Of a DNA stretch of 64,000 nucleotides, positions 1 through 12,159 are shown one piece after another; positions within the stretch are counted from its first letter, which is position 1, and every line of letters starts with the position of its first letter. Source of the stretch: Betaproteobacteria bacterium (GTDB taxonomy: Bacteria; Pseudomonadota; Gammaproteobacteria; Burkholderiales; Rhodocyclaceae); contig JAGVUA010000132.1 in NCBI GenBank assembly GCA_019136545.1, positions 1 through 64,000 of the forward strand, written 5' to 3'. The notes under the pieces were generated by a model. It saw only the letters and a program-made list of their open reading frames with translations, had not been told where the DNA came from and searched no databases. Position numbers and translations under genes: made by a program.

Positions 1-14
1 GCCGGCGTCAATAC

Positions 15-22
15 CCCCATAT
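15..22 (+). promoter_or_regulatory. sigma-32-type -10 element upstream of dnaK
   Basis: The octamer CCCCATAT matches the -10 consensus of heat-shock sigma-32 promoters (CCCCATNT) and lies 44 bases before the dnaK ATG. The matching -35 (CTTGAA-like) would fall before base 1, so only half the promoter can be seen. This fits known heat-shock control of dnaK. The call is inferred from one hexamer-scale match plus gene context. Confidence 0.5.
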
Positions 23-66
23 CCGGAACAGCTTAGTCATCCACGAATTTCTTTGAGGACACCAAC

Positions 67-2010
<1,944 letters not shown>

Positions 2011-2048
2011 ACCGGACCACGGCCGCCACCGAGCGCGCCGTTTCAACT

Positions 2049-2090
2049 GGCCGAGTCACGCGGGCGACGTCGCCGCCGCCTGGCTCGGCC
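2049..2090 (+). promoter_or_regulatory. nested stem-loop between dnaK and dnaJ
   Basis: The arms GGCCGAG (2049-2055) and CTCGGCC (2084-2090) enclose the self-complementary GGCGACGTCGCC (2063-2074). There is no T-run after it, so it does not look like a simple intrinsic terminator. It could be an mRNA processing or stability element that lowers dnaJ expression relative to dnaK. The structure is read directly from the sequence; its role is a guess. Confidence 0.45.
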
Positions 2091-2119
2091 TTCGTACTGA
2101 ATAGCCGGATCACGAATAC

Positions 2120-3241
2120 ATGGCAAAACGCGATTATTACGAAGTCCTCGGCGTCAATCGCGACGCGTCCGACGACGAGATCAAGAAGGTCTACCGCAAG
2201 CTGGCCATGAAGTTCCATCCGGACCGGAATCCCGACAATCCGAAGGCCGAGGAACAGTTCAAGGAAGCCAAGGAAGCCTACGAGATTCTTTCGGACAAGC
2301 AGAAGCGCAGTGCCTACGATCAATTCGGTCATGCCGGCGTCGACCCTGCCGCCGCGGGCATGGGCGGGGCTGGCATGGGCGGCTTCGCCGATGCCTTCTC
2401 GGACATCTTCGGCGACATCTTCGGCGGCCGCGGAGGGGGGGGTCGCTCGAACGTCTATCGCGGCGCCGACCTGCGCTACAACCTCGAAGTCAGCCTGGAG
2501 AACGCGGCGCGCGGCACCGAGACGCGCATCCGCATTCCGACCATGGCGGAGTGCGAAACTTGTCATGGTTCAGGCGCCAAGAAAGGTTCGGAACCGAAAA
2601 CCTGCCCGACCTGCGGCGGCCACGGCCAGGTGCGCATGCAGCAGGGCTTCTTCTCGATCCAGCAGACCTGCCCCAAGTGCCACGGCACCGGCCGCTACAT
2701 CGCCGACCCCTGCGGCACCTGCCACGGCGCGGGCCGCGTCAAGCAGCACAAGACCCTCTCGGTCAAGATTCCCGCCGGCATCGACGAGGGCGACCGCATC
2801 CGCTTGTCCGGCGAGGGCGAGCCGGGTGTCAACGGCGGCCCGGCGGGCGACCTCTACGTGCAGGTGCATCTCAAGCCGCACGCGGTGTTCCAGCGCGACC
2901 ACGACGACCTGCACTGCGAGATGCCCGTGAGCTTCACCACCGCCGCGCTCGGCGGCGAGATCGAAATTCCCACGCTCGACGGCGTCGCCAAGCTCAAGGT
3001 GCCGGCGGAAACCCAGACCGGCAAGGTGTTCCGCCTGCGCGGCAAGGGCATCAAGGGCGTGCGCTCGATCGGGCACGGCGACCTGCTCTGCCATGTCGTC
3101 GTCGAAACGCCGGTCAGCCTGACCGAGCGCCAAAAGGAACTGCTGCGCGAGTTCGAGGACATCAGCCGCGGCAACTCGGCCAAGCACAATCCGAAGGCGC
3201 AGAGCTGGATGGACAAGGTCAAGGACTTCTTCGGCAGCTGA
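2120..3241 (+). CDS. dnaJ: co-chaperone DnaJ (Hsp40)
   Basis: Delivers clients to DnaK and stimulates its ATPase. The 373-residue product has the class I layout: J domain (1-70) with the catalytic HPD at 33-35, a Gly/Phe-rich linker (about 75-120), four CxxCxGxG zinc-binding repeats ([32 protein letters not shown], about 145-215) and the C-terminal peptide-binding domain. Length matches the E. coli protein (376). The ribosome site before ATG 2120 is weak (GGA about ten bases away), so translation may rely partly on coupling to dnaK mRNA. It sits 109 bases after dnaK behind a stem-loop. An AAAGTCAG word begins 11 bases after the stop. Confidence 0.99.
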   Translation: MAKRDYYEVLGVNRDASDDEIKKVYRKLAMKFHPDRNPDNPKAEEQFKEAKEAYEILSDKQKRSAYDQFGHAGVDPAAAGMGGAGMGGFADAFSDIFGDIFGGRGGGGRSNVYRGADLRYNLEVSLENAARGTETRIRIPTMAECETCHGSGAKKGSEPKTCPTCGGHGQVRMQQGFFSIQQTCPKCHGTGRYIADPCGTCHGAGRVKQHKTLSVKIPAGIDEGDRIRLSGEGEPGVNGGPAGDLYVQVHLKPHAVFQRDHDDLHCEMPVSFTTAALGGEIEIPTLDGVAKLKVPAETQTGKVFRLRGKGIKGVRSIGHGDLLCHVVVETPVSLTERQKELLREFEDISRGNSAKHNPKAQSWMDKVKDFFGS

Positions 3242-3354
3242 GGCCGCCCCCAAAGTCAGCCGTGGCGGAGCGCCGCGCTTGCCCGACAATTGCCTGCTCG
3301 CGTGGTATTGAGGCACACTTGCGCTACTGTCGCCAGTTCCCGAGGAGAAACGCG

Positions 3355-3774
3355 ATGCGCAAAACGATGACCGCCGGCCTGGTGCTGGCCGTGACCGCCT
3401 TTCAACCGCTATCCGCCATCGCCGACGACTGCAAGGTCGATTGCGGCATCGTCGGCTCGGTACGCCAGGAAACCCGCGAGGGCAAGGGCAGCGGGCTGGG
3501 CGCGGTGGCCGGCGGCGTTGCGGGCGGCCTGCTTGGCCATCAGATCGGCGGCGGTACGGGCAAAACGCTAGCGACTATCGGCGGCGTCGCCGGCGGCGCC
3601 TATGCCGGCCACCAGGTCGAAAAGCGCGTGAAGACGCACAGCGTCCATATCGTCACGGTGAACATGGACAGCGGCCAGGTGCGCACTTTCGAGTTCGCGC
3701 AGCAGCCGCCGATGATCGAAGGCGACCGTGTGCACCTGGTCAAGAACCGGCCGGAGCGCTACTCGGGCAAGTAA
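3355..3774 (+). CDS. exported glycine-zipper (2TM) envelope protein
   Basis: A 139-residue protein starting MRKTMTAGLV with a Sec-type signal peptide that probably ends after SAIADD-proximal residues (about 22). No lipobox is evident; the two Cys in DCKVDCG follow the cleavage region. Residues about 45-85 form a glycine-zipper double helix (repeats of GxxxG such as GAVAGGVAGGLLGHQIGGG), as in the SlyB / 17-kDa surface antigen superfamily, followed by a small soluble tail. These proteins usually sit in the outer membrane or periplasm and affect envelope integrity. The ATG at 3355 has GAGGAGAAAC before it. It is a single gene between dnaJ and the convergent cysS. Family placement is fairly secure, function is not. 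Confidence 0.85.
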   Translation: MRKTMTAGLVLAVTAFQPLSAIADDCKVDCGIVGSVRQETREGKGSGLGAVAGGVAGGLLGHQIGGGTGKTLATIGGVAGGAYAGHQVEKRVKTHSVHIVTVNMDSGQVRTFEFAQQPPMIEGDRVHLVKNRPERYSGK

Positions 3775-3783
3775 GACCAGGCC

Positions 3784-5157
3784 TTAAGCCCGCCGCCAGG
3801 TCGTGCCGCCGGGGCCGTCTTCCAGCACGATTCCAGCCGCCTTCAACTCATCGCGAATTCGATCGGCCTCGGCGAAGTGTTTCGCTTTCTTCGCCGCCGC
3901 TCGCGCGACGATCATGGCGTCGATCGCCTCATTGGCGAGCCCGCTTGCCGGCGCGGCTTGCAGGAATTCGACCGCAGGCCGCTGCAGCAAGCCGAGCACA
4001 CCGCCGAGCGCCTTGAGCTGCGCTGCCAGCTGCGCATCGCCAGTGCGATTGACCTCGCTCGCCAGGTCGAACAGCACGGCGACCGCCTCGGGCGTGCCGA
4101 AGTCGTTGTCCATGGCCGCGCGAAAACGCTGCGCGTGGGCCTCGTTCCAGTCCACGGGCGCCTCGCCATCGAATCCTTTAAGTGCCGTGTACAGCCGGGT
4201 CAGGGCATGCTTGGCGTCATCGAGGTGCGCGTCCGAATAGTTGAGCGGGCTGCGGTAGTGGGCGCGCAGGATGAAGAAGCGCACCACCTCGGCGTCGTAT
4301 TGCTTCAGCACCTCGCGGATGGTGAAGAAATTGCCGAGCGACTTGGACATCTTCTCGTCGTCGACGCGCACGAAGCCGTTGTGCATCCAGTAATTGACGA
4401 AGGTCGAGCCGTGGGCGCCTTCGCTCTGGGCGATTTCGTTCTCGTGATGGGGGAACTGCAGGTCCTGGCCGCCGCCGTGGATGTCGAAGTGCCTGCCGAG
4501 CAGTTGCGAGCTCATCGCCGAACATTCGATGTGCCAGCCCGGCCGGCCGGTACCCCAGGGCGATGGCCACTTCGCCTCGTCGGGCTCGGCCTCCTTGGCG
4601 CCCTTCCAGAGCACGAAGTCGAGCGGATCCTGCTTGCCGGCGGCGACATCGACGCGCTCGCCGGCGCGCAGATCCTCGAGCGACTTGCCGGAGAGCTTGC
4701 CATAGCCCGCGAACTTGCGCACCGAGTAGCAGACGTCGCGGTTCGCCGCCACGTAGGCGTAGCCGTTCTTCTCCAAGTCGCCGATCATGCCGAGCATCTG
4801 CGGCACGTATTCGGTGGCGCGCGGCTCGGCATCGGGCTTGAGCACGCCCAGCGCGGCGGCGTCCTCGTGCATGAAGGCGATGAAGCGGTCGGTGAGCGCA
4901 CGGATCGACTCGCCGTTCTCGCCGGCGCGCTTGATGATCTTGTCGTCGATGTCGGTGATGTTGCGCACGTAGGTGACCTGATAGCCGGAGGCGCGCAGCC
5001 AGCGCGTCACCATGTCGAACACCACCATGACGCGCGCATGGCCGAGATGGCAGTAGTCGTAGACGGTCATGCCGCAGACATACATGCGCACCCGCCCCGG
5101 TTCGATCGGGCGGAAGTCCTGGAGTTCGCGGGCGAGAGAATTGTAAAGCTTGAGCAT
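3784..5157 (-). CDS. cysS: cysteinyl-tRNA synthetase
   Basis: Class I aminoacyl-tRNA synthetase that charges tRNA-Cys. The 457-residue product matches the E. coli length (461). Signature HLGH is at 37-40 and KMSKS is in the second half of the catalytic core. Zinc ligands expected for CysRS are present: Cys28 in YVCGMTVYD, the Cys of HIECSAMS and the His/Glu of FPHHENE. The protein ends with [12 protein letters not shown], as in E. coli. The reading frame is open for 118 codons further upstream, but the family-conserved start MLKLYNSL fixes the ATG at 5157. It diverges from ppiA and converges on the glycine-zipper gene. Confidence 0.98.
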   Translation of the reverse strand: MLKLYNSLARELQDFRPIEPGRVRMYVCGMTVYDYCHLGHARVMVVFDMVTRWLRASGYQVTYVRNITDIDDKIIKRAGENGESIRALTDRFIAFMHEDAAALGVLKPDAEPRATEYVPQMLGMIGDLEKNGYAYVAANRDVCYSVRKFAGYGKLSGKSLEDLRAGERVDVAAGKQDPLDFVLWKGAKEAEPDEAKWPSPWGTGRPGWHIECSAMSSQLLGRHFDIHGGGQDLQFPHHENEIAQSEGAHGSTFVNYWMHNGFVRVDDEKMSKSLGNFFTIREVLKQYDAEVVRFFILRAHYRSPLNYSDAHLDDAKHALTRLYTALKGFDGEAPVDWNEAHAQRFRAAMDNDFGTPEAVAVLFDLASEVNRTGDAQLAAQLKALGGVLGLLQRPAVEFLQAAPASGLANEAIDAMIVARAAAKKAKHFAEADRIRDELKAAGIVLEDGPGGTTWRRA

Positions 5158-5188
5158 GGCGGAAAGAGGCACGAAACCGGCGCTGGCG

Positions 5189-5218
5189 TTGGCCATGCGG
5201 ATGGCTTGTTGGTAGAAT
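5189..5218 (+). promoter_or_regulatory. candidate sigma-70 promoter for ppiA
   Basis: TTGGCC (5189-5194) and TAGAAT (5213-5218) are spaced by 18 bases and lie about 120 bases before the ppiA ATG in the divergent cysS/ppiA region. The -10 is good and the -35 is poor, so this is a weak prediction. Confidence 0.3.
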
Positions 5219-5338
5219 CGCCGCCCGATCGGCAGGAGTGGGCAGGAGCGGCGCGGAGTATACCATCCAGGCCATCCCGCCTTGCCGATCCGCCCTCGAG
5301 CGGCATCAACCCTACATGAGCGTTCTGGAGAACTGTCG

Positions 5339-5914
5339 ATGAAAAAACTGCTTGCGCTGGCGGCCTCGCTGGCTCTGTCGCTGCCCGTCGCCCTGCCGGC
5401 CTGGGCGGCCAACCCGACCGTCGAGATGAAGACCAACCTCGGCACCATCGTCGTCGAGCTCGACGAGGCGCGGGCGCCGAAGACGGTGGCCAACTTCATG
5501 CAGTACGTCAAGGAAGGCTTCTACAACGGCACGGTGTTCCACCGCGTCATTCCGGACTTCATGATCCAGGGCGGCGGCTTCGAGCCGGGCATGAAGGAAA
5601 AAACCACGCGCGCACCGATCGAGAACGAGGCCAAGAACGGCCTGAAGAACGAGACCGGCACGCTGGCCATGGCGCGCCGGGCCGATCCGCATTCGGCCAG
5701 CGCGCAGTTCTTCATCAACCTCAAGAACAACGCCTTCCTCGACTACCCGAGCCGCGACGGCTGGGGCTATGCCGTGTTCGGCAAGGTCACCAAGGGCATG
5801 GACGTGGTCGAGAAGATCGCCAAAGTGTCCACCGGCAATGCCGGCGGCCATCAGAACGTGCCGACGACGGCCGTCGTCATCGAATCCGTGAAACTGCTCA
5901 CCGACACCAAATAG
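5339..5914 (+). CDS. ppiA: periplasmic peptidyl-prolyl cis-trans isomerase (cyclophilin A type)
   Basis: Catalyses cis-trans isomerisation of X-Pro bonds during folding in the periplasm. The 191-residue product begins [10 protein letters not shown] with a clear signal peptide ending at PAWA (about 23). The cyclophilin domain follows, with the active-site segment [15 protein letters not shown] and the [10 protein letters not shown] core strand. The start at 5339 is set by the signal peptide and by GGAG eight bases upstream; an upstream in-frame codon would bury the signal. It is followed 10 bases later by a leaderless paralogue (ppiB), about two-thirds identical by eye, so the pair probably arose by tandem duplication and serves two compartments. 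Confidence 0.95.
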   Translation: MKKLLALAASLALSLPVALPAWAANPTVEMKTNLGTIVVELDEARAPKTVANFMQYVKEGFYNGTVFHRVIPDFMIQGGGFEPGMKEKTTRAPIENEAKNGLKNETGTLAMARRADPHSASAQFFINLKNNAFLDYPSRDGWGYAVFGKVTKGMDVVEKIAKVSTGNAGGHQNVPTTAVVIESVKLLTDTK

Positions 5915-5924
5915 GAGCCTGTCC

Positions 5925-6410
5925 ATGATCAAGCTGCACACCAACCACGGCGTCATCGCCCTCGAGCTCGACGCCGACAAGGCGCCGAAGACCGTCGCCA
6001 ACTTCGTCGCCTACGTCGAGGCCGGGCATTACGACAACACCGTCTTCCACCGCGTCATCGACGGCTTCATGATCCAGGGCGGCGGCTTCGAGCCGGGCAT
6101 GAAGCAGAAGCCGACCCGCGCGTCGGTGGAAAACGAGGCCAAGAACGGCCTGAAGAACGCGCGCGGCAGCATCGCCATGGCGCGCACCTCCGATCCGCAT
6201 TCCGCCAGCGCGCAGTTCTTCATCAACGTCGCCGACAACGGCTTCCTCGATTATCCGGGGCAGGACGGCTGGGGTTACTGCGTATTCGGCCGCGTCGCCG
6301 AAGGCATGGACGTGGTCGACAAGATCAAGGGCGTCAAGACCGGCCGCAGCGGCTTCCACCAGGACGTGCCGGCCGAGGACGTGGTGATTCAGCGCGCCGA
6401 AGTTTGCTGA
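5925..6410 (+). CDS. ppiB: cytoplasmic peptidyl-prolyl cis-trans isomerase (cyclophilin B type)
   Basis: A cytoplasmic cyclophilin of 161 residues with no signal peptide. It has the active-site segment [15 protein letters not shown] near 45-60 and [10 protein letters not shown], and the family-typical C-terminal VIQRAEV. It follows ppiA after 10 bases and precedes lpxH by 4 bases, so the three genes are probably one transcript. The same ppiB-lpxH pairing occurs in other proteobacteria. The ATG at 5925 follows GGAGCCTGTCC, a good ribosome site. Confidence 0.96.
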   Translation: MIKLHTNHGVIALELDADKAPKTVANFVAYVEAGHYDNTVFHRVIDGFMIQGGGFEPGMKQKPTRASVENEAKNGLKNARGSIAMARTSDPHSASAQFFINVADNGFLDYPGQDGWGYCVFGRVAEGMDVVDKIKGVKTGRSGFHQDVPAEDVVIQRAEVC

Positions 6411-6414
6411 CGCA

Positions 6415-7140
6415 TTGCCGACGCCGCCGACCCTGTTCGTTTCCGACCTGCACCTGACGGCCCGCAGGCCGGAAACGGCCGACCGCTTTCTCGACTTTCT
6501 GTCGGGGCCGGTGCGGCAGGCGCAGGCGCTCTACATCCTCGGCGACCTGTTCGACTACTGGGCGGGCGACGACGACCTCGACGACCCGTTCAACCGCCGC
6601 GTCTGCGAGGCCCTGGCGGCCGTCGAGGCCGATACTTTCTTCATCGCCGGCAACCGCGACTTCCTGATCGGCGAACGGTTCGCCGCATCGTCACGGCTGA
6701 CTTTGCTCCCGGAAGCCACGGTCATCGCGCTTGCCGGCACCGCGACGCTGCTGCTGCACGGCGATACCTTGTGCACCGACGACACCGACTATCTCGCCTT
6801 CCGCGCAACGGTGCGCGACCCGCGCTGGCAGCGCGAATTTCTCGCCCTGCCGCTGGCCGAGCGCCGGCGGCAGATCGAGGCGCTGCGCCAGCGCAGCGAA
6901 ACCGCCAAGGACGGCAAGCCCCACGCACTGATGGACGCCAACGCCGAAGCGATCGCCGCGGCCTTTCGCACCCATGGCGCCAGCCGCATCATCCACGGCC
7001 ACACGCACCGGCAAGCCAGGCACGAGCACATTGTCGATGGCCGCAACTGCGAGCGCTGGGTGCTCGGCGACTGGGGCGAAACCGGCAACGCCTTGGCGGC
7101 GGACTCAACCGGCTGCCGCTGGGTGGCCATCGGCGCCTGA
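6415..7140 (+). CDS. lpxH: UDP-2,3-diacylglucosamine pyrophosphatase
   Basis: Hydrolyses UDP-2,3-diacylglucosamine to lipid X and UMP, the fourth step of lipid A synthesis, at the inner membrane face. The 241-residue product shows the five calcineurin-type metallophosphoesterase motifs in order: SDLHL (10-14), GDLFDYW, GNRD, HGDTLCTDD and HGHTH. The only start compatible with the conserved N-terminus is a TTG at 6415, four bases after the ppiB stop, with no strong ribosome site; translation is probably coupled to ppiB. With lpxK and kdsB elsewhere in the window, it implies a standard lipid A/Kdo envelope. Confidence 0.96.
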   Translation: MPTPPTLFVSDLHLTARRPETADRFLDFLSGPVRQAQALYILGDLFDYWAGDDDLDDPFNRRVCEALAAVEADTFFIAGNRDFLIGERFAASSRLTLLPEATVIALAGTATLLLHGDTLCTDDTDYLAFRATVRDPRWQREFLALPLAERRRQIEALRQRSETAKDGKPHALMDANAEAIAAAFRTHGASRIIHGHTHRQARHEHIVDGRNCERWVLGDWGETGNALAADSTGCRWVAIGA

Positions 7141-7157
7141 TGCCGCCATGGCGGCAT
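7140..7157. terminator. 18-bp perfect palindrome between convergent lpxH and NRAMP-like gene
   Basis: The sequence ATGCCGCCATGGCGGCAT is its own reverse complement and begins on the last base of the lpxH stop codon. As RNA it could form a 7-bp stem with a 4-base loop on either strand. There is no T-run, so termination is only a possibility. It sits in the 43-base gap between converging genes, a usual place for a shared terminator. Confidence 0.35.
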
Positions 7158-7183
7158 CGGTGCGCCGACGCCGGCATCGCCGA

Positions 7184-8461
7184 TCAGAACATCGTCAAGA
7201 GCATGAAGGCGACCGCCAGCGCCATGACGCCGGTGGCGGCCCAGCCGAACAGGCGATGGCGCCGCGTCATCGTCAGCTCGCCCATGATGCTAGACGACTG
7301 GCCGATGCGCATCATGACCACCATGATCGGCACGGAAATGACGCCATTCACGATGGCGCTGATCACCAGCGCCCGGATCGGATCCACCTCGACCGATCCG
7401 ATGATCGCGCCGATCATGGTCGCGGTGATGATGATGGCGTAAAACCCGCGGGCCTCGTGAAAGCCGTGTGACAAGCCCGCTTTCCAGCCGAAGATCTCGC
7501 TGACCGCGAAGGCGGCGGACCCGGCCAGCACGGGCACGGCCAGCAAGCCCGTGCCGATGATGCCCAGCGCGAAGATGGCGAAGGCGAACTCGCCGGCAAG
7601 CGAACGCAAGGCTTCGGCGGCCTGCGCCGCCGTCAGGATGTGAGTGATGCCGTGCTCGTTCAGCGTCACCGCGGTGGCGAGCACGATGCACAAGGCGATG
7701 GCGTTGGAAAAGAGCATGCCGACGTAGGTGTCCTCCTTGATGCGCCAGAGGTGCTCGGCGGCGTAGGCGGGATGCCCGCGCAACTCGGCCGTTTCGGGCC
7801 GCCGCCGACTGTCCTCGACCTCCTGCGCGGCCTGCCAGAAAAACAGATAGGGGCTGATGGTCGTGCCCAGCACGGCAACGACGAGCGCCGCATAGTCGCC
7901 GACCGAGGTTTCCGCCGGCAGATAGCGCCATGGCATGAGAGATTCCACGGCGACCTGCCGCCAGGGAATCGCGACCGACAGGACGACGGCGACGTAGGCG
8001 AACAGCGCCAGCGTCAGCCACTTGAGGATGCGCACCGTGCCCTCGTAGGAGAAATACACTTGGCCGGCGATCGACAACAGGCCGAAGCCGACGATGTACG
8101 GCGCCACGTGGCCGCCGACCAGCAGTCGCACGGCTTCGCCCATGGCGCTGAGGTCGGCAGCGATGTTGATGGTGTTCGCCACCACCAGCAAGCCGATCAG
8201 GACGAAGGTCAGCCAGCGCGGGCATAGCTTGGCGATGTTGGCCCCCAGCCCCTCGCCCGTCACCCAGCCGATGCGCGCCGAGAGCATCTGGATGCCGATC
8301 ATCAGCGGCGTCGTCAGCAGCAGCGTCCAGACCAGGCCGAAACGGAACTGCGAGCCCGCTTGCGAATACGTGGCGATGCCGCTGGGATCGTCGTCGGCGG
8401 CCCCGGTGATCAGACCCGGGCCCAAGCGGCGGGCGAGACCGTCGATGCTCCTCGATTTCAC
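7184..8461 (-). CDS. NRAMP-family metal ion transporter, divergent metal-site motifs
   Basis: A 425-residue integral membrane protein with about eleven hydrophobic segments and the SLC11/NRAMP core. The first-helix motif, normally DPGN, reads DPSG at 25-28, and the sixth-helix motif, normally MPH, reads SPY at 203-205 (GTTISPYLFFWQ). The Asn, Met and His that shape the transition-metal site in MntH-type proteins are therefore absent. That places it with NRAMP-related proteins of altered specificity, some of which carry Mg2+; the substrate here is inference. The start is GTG at 8461, overlapping the rlmN-like stop by 4 bases (GTGA), so it is translationally coupled as the third gene of the rhlE/rlmN-like unit. 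Confidence 0.85.
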   Translation of the reverse strand: MKSRSIDGLARRLGPGLITGAADDDPSGIATYSQAGSQFRFGLVWTLLLTTPLMIGIQMLSARIGWVTGEGLGANIAKLCPRWLTFVLIGLLVVANTINIAADLSAMGEAVRLLVGGHVAPYIVGFGLLSIAGQVYFSYEGTVRILKWLTLALFAYVAVVLSVAIPWRQVAVESLMPWRYLPAETSVGDYAALVVAVLGTTISPYLFFWQAAQEVEDSRRRPETAELRGHPAYAAEHLWRIKEDTYVGMLFSNAIALCIVLATAVTLNEHGITHILTAAQAAEALRSLAGEFAFAIFALGIIGTGLLAVPVLAGSAAFAVSEIFGWKAGLSHGFHEARGFYAIIITATMIGAIIGSVEVDPIRALVISAIVNGVISVPIMVVMMRIGQSSSIMGELTMTRRHRLFGWAATGVMALAVAFMLLTMF

Positions 8462-9492
8462 GTCGCGGCCCCGCTCTCGCTCGAGGATGCGCCGGCGCAG
8501 GTGCGCGCCCGCAACTGTCCGCAGCCACCGGCGACGTCCTGGCCTGCCGACTGGCGCAACTTGGCGAGGATGCCGTGACGGTAGAGATGCAGCGACATCG
8601 CCGCCGCCCGTTCGGCCGATGGCCGCTTGAAGCCCGCCCCGTCGATCTCGTTGTAGGGAATCAGGTTCATGACGGCATACTTGCCCTTGAGCAGGCGCAC
8701 CATGCCGTCGAGTTCATCGTCGCCGTCGTTCACGCCTTCCAGCAGCGTCCATTGGTACTGGATCGGATAGCCCGTGGCGCGGCAGTAGTCGTCGGCCAGC
8801 TCGACGAGTTCTTGCGGTTCGATGCGCGGCGCGCGCGGCAGCAGCCGTTCGCGCAGTTCCGCCTTGGTCGAGTGCAGCGACAACGCCAGCGCCGGCTTGA
8901 CCCGGCCCTGGGGCAGGCGCTCGAACGCGCGGCGGTCGCCCACGGTGGAGAAGACCAGGTTCTTGTGGCCGATGCCGCCGGCGGTGCCGAGCAGTTCGAT
9001 GGCTTCGAGCACGTTGTCCAGGTTGTGCGCCGGCTCGCCCATGCCCATGAACACGACTTTTTTCACCGCTTGCCGCTGGCGCGCGAGCACCACCTGGGCG
9101 ACGATCTCGGCGCTGCCGAGCTGGCGCAGCAGGCCGCCCTGGCCGGTCATGCAGAAAGTGCAGCCCACCGCACAGCCGATCTGCGTCGACACGCACACGC
9201 CGCCGCGCGGCAGCAGCACGCTTTCCACCGTCTGGCCGTCCGCGAACGCCACCAGCCGCCGCGAGGAACCGTCCTCGCTGGGATGCTCGGCGCGCACGCA
9301 TGCCAGCGATTGCAGCTCGAAAGTCAGCCCCGGCAAGGCGCCGCGCACCGCTTTCGGCGGCGCCTGGGCGGGCTCGAAGCCCTCGAGCGGCCGGGCGTGG
9401 GCCCAGGACCGCAGCAGCGCCTCGATATGCCCCGGCTTGGCGCCTTGGTCCGCCAAGCGCGCACGGAGATGGGCGACGCGCATGCCTTGCAT
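8458..9492 (-). CDS. RlmN-like radical-SAM RNA methyltransferase (divergent paralogue type)
   Basis: A 344-residue radical-SAM methylase of the RlmN/Cfr family, which methylates an adenosine in 23S rRNA (and in tRNA for RlmN). The 4Fe-4S motif is Cys107, Cys111, Cys114 (CAVGCTFC). Both methyl-carrying cysteines are present: Cys100 in GGVCVSTQ and Cys324 in DVAGGCGQL. Sequence around these differs from canonical RlmN (FCMTGQGGLL, GMGEPAHNLDNV, STVGD), and the N-terminal part is shorter, so this is probably a second family member whose exact target cannot be told from sequence. The ATG at 9492 lies 14 bases after the rhlE stop; a second ATG at 9483 is an alternative start. It is followed by the NRAMP-like gene with a 4-base overlap. 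Confidence 0.85.
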   Translation of the reverse strand: MQGMRVAHLRARLADQGAKPGHIEALLRSWAHARPLEGFEPAQAPPKAVRGALPGLTFELQSLACVRAEHPSEDGSSRRLVAFADGQTVESVLLPRGGVCVSTQIGCAVGCTFCMTGQGGLLRQLGSAEIVAQVVLARQRQAVKKVVFMGMGEPAHNLDNVLEAIELLGTAGGIGHKNLVFSTVGDRRAFERLPQGRVKPALALSLHSTKAELRERLLPRAPRIEPQELVELADDYCRATGYPIQYQWTLLEGVNDGDDELDGMVRLLKGKYAVMNLIPYNEIDGAGFKRPSAERAAAMSLHLYRHGILAKLRQSAGQDVAGGCGQLRARTCAGASSSESGAAT

Positions 9493-9506
9493 GCCTGGCG
9501 CTTTCG

Positions 9507-10802
<1,296 letters not shown>

Positions 10803-10976
10803 GAAATGCTCCTGGAATCGGCCCTGCGTGCAACGTGGCACGAACCAGTCGAGGCGGAAACGCTTGTGGGGTGAAACGCGGGAAAGGAAAGTCTTATCGC
10901 GACGCGCGGGCAATGACTGATAAGGACCCGCGCGGCGCGCAGTGTACCACCGGCGGGCCGCCACGCCTGACTTTTC

Positions 10977-12152
10977 TCAGAGCGTGGCGAGGCCGCGTTG
11001 CAAATCGCCTTCGATGTCGTCCAATGCCTCCAGGCCGACAGCGACGCGCAGCAGGCTTTCCTCGATACCGGCCTCGGCGCGCGCCTCGGCGCTGATGCGG
11101 CCGTGCGTGGTCGATGCCGGATGGGTGATGGTGGTCTTGGTGTCGCCGAGATTGGCGGTGATCGACAGCAGCTGGCAGTGATCGACGACGCGCCAGGCTT
11201 CCGCCCGGCCGCCCTTGACCTCGAAAGCGACGATGGCGCCGCCGCTGGCCTGTTGCCGCAGGGCCAGTTCATGCTGCGGATGCGAAGGCAGGCCCGGATA
11301 GTAGACGCGTTCCACCTTCGGGTGCGCTTCCAGGCGCCGGGCCAGTTCCAGCGCGCTCGCCGACTGCGCCTGCATGCGAATCTTCAGGGTCTCCAGTCCC
11401 TTGAGGATCACCCAGGCGTTGAAGGGCGAGATCGACGGGCCGCCGGTGCGCAGAAACTTGAACACTTCCTCCATGGGCGCCTTCGGCCCGCAAACGGCGC
11501 CGCCGAGCACGCGGCCCTGGCCGTCGAGATACTTGGTGGCGGAGTGGATCACCAGGTCGGCGCCGAGTTGCAGCGGCCGTTGCAGGATGGGCGTGCAGAA
11601 GCAGTTATCCACGGCCAGCAGGGCCCCACCATCGTGCGCGACCCCGGCCAGGGCGGCAATGTCGTAGACCTCGGTGAGCGGATTGGACGGCGTTTCGATG
11701 AACACCAGGCGCGTGTTCGGGCGCATGGCGGCACGGAAACTTTCCGGCCGGTTGCCGGCGACGAAGGTGGTGTCGATGCCGAACCGGGTGAACACGTTGC
11801 CGAACAGCTGCTGGGTGGCGCCGAAGATGGCGCGCGACGCCACCACGTGGTCGCCGGCCTTGAGCAGCGCCATGACCGTGGCCAGGATGGCCGACATGCC
11901 GCTCGATGTCGCGATGCAGGCTTCGGCGCCCTCCAGCGCCGCCAGGCGTTCCTGCATGACGGCGACGGTCGGGTTGGAGAAGCGTGCGTAAACCATGCCG
12001 GCTTCGCCGCCGGAGAAGCGGGCGGCGGCCTGCGCGGCATTCTGGAAGACGAAACTGGACGTGAGGTAGAGCGCTTCGGCATGTTCGCCGAACTGGCTGC
12101 GTTCCTGGCCGGCGCGTACCGCCAGGGTGTCGATCTGATAGTCGTCCTTCAT
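10977..12152 (-). CDS. metZ: O-succinylhomoserine sulfhydrylase
   Basis: PLP enzyme that converts O-succinylhomoserine and sulfide to homocysteine, the direct-sulfhydrylation route to methionine. The 391-residue product belongs to the Cys/Met metabolism PLP family, with the cofactor lysine in SATKYLDGQG (Lys207), the YARFSNPT segment near 55-62 and the substrate loop LGDTKTTITHPASTTH. The MetZ assignment, rather than MetB or MetC, rests on overall resemblance and on the conserved purF-metZ order in related bacteria. The ATG at 12152 has GAGGGGGCA before it and lies 7 bases after the purF stop. It is the last gene of the leuB-to-metZ array. An AAAGTCAG word follows two bases after its stop. 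Confidence 0.93.
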   Translation of the reverse strand: MKDDYQIDTLAVRAGQERSQFGEHAEALYLTSSFVFQNAAQAAARFSGGEAGMVYARFSNPTVAVMQERLAALEGAEACIATSSGMSAILATVMALLKAGDHVVASRAIFGATQQLFGNVFTRFGIDTTFVAGNRPESFRAAMRPNTRLVFIETPSNPLTEVYDIAALAGVAHDGGALLAVDNCFCTPILQRPLQLGADLVIHSATKYLDGQGRVLGGAVCGPKAPMEEVFKFLRTGGPSISPFNAWVILKGLETLKIRMQAQSASALELARRLEAHPKVERVYYPGLPSHPQHELALRQQASGGAIVAFEVKGGRAEAWRVVDHCQLLSITANLGDTKTTITHPASTTHGRISAEARAEAGIEESLLRVAVGLEALDDIEGDLQRGLATL

Positions 12153-12159
12153 TGCCCCC

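Noticed and set aside
5257..5262. TATACT on the minus strand as a cysS promoter
   Set aside because: No acceptable -35 hexamer lies 16-18 bases upstream of it.
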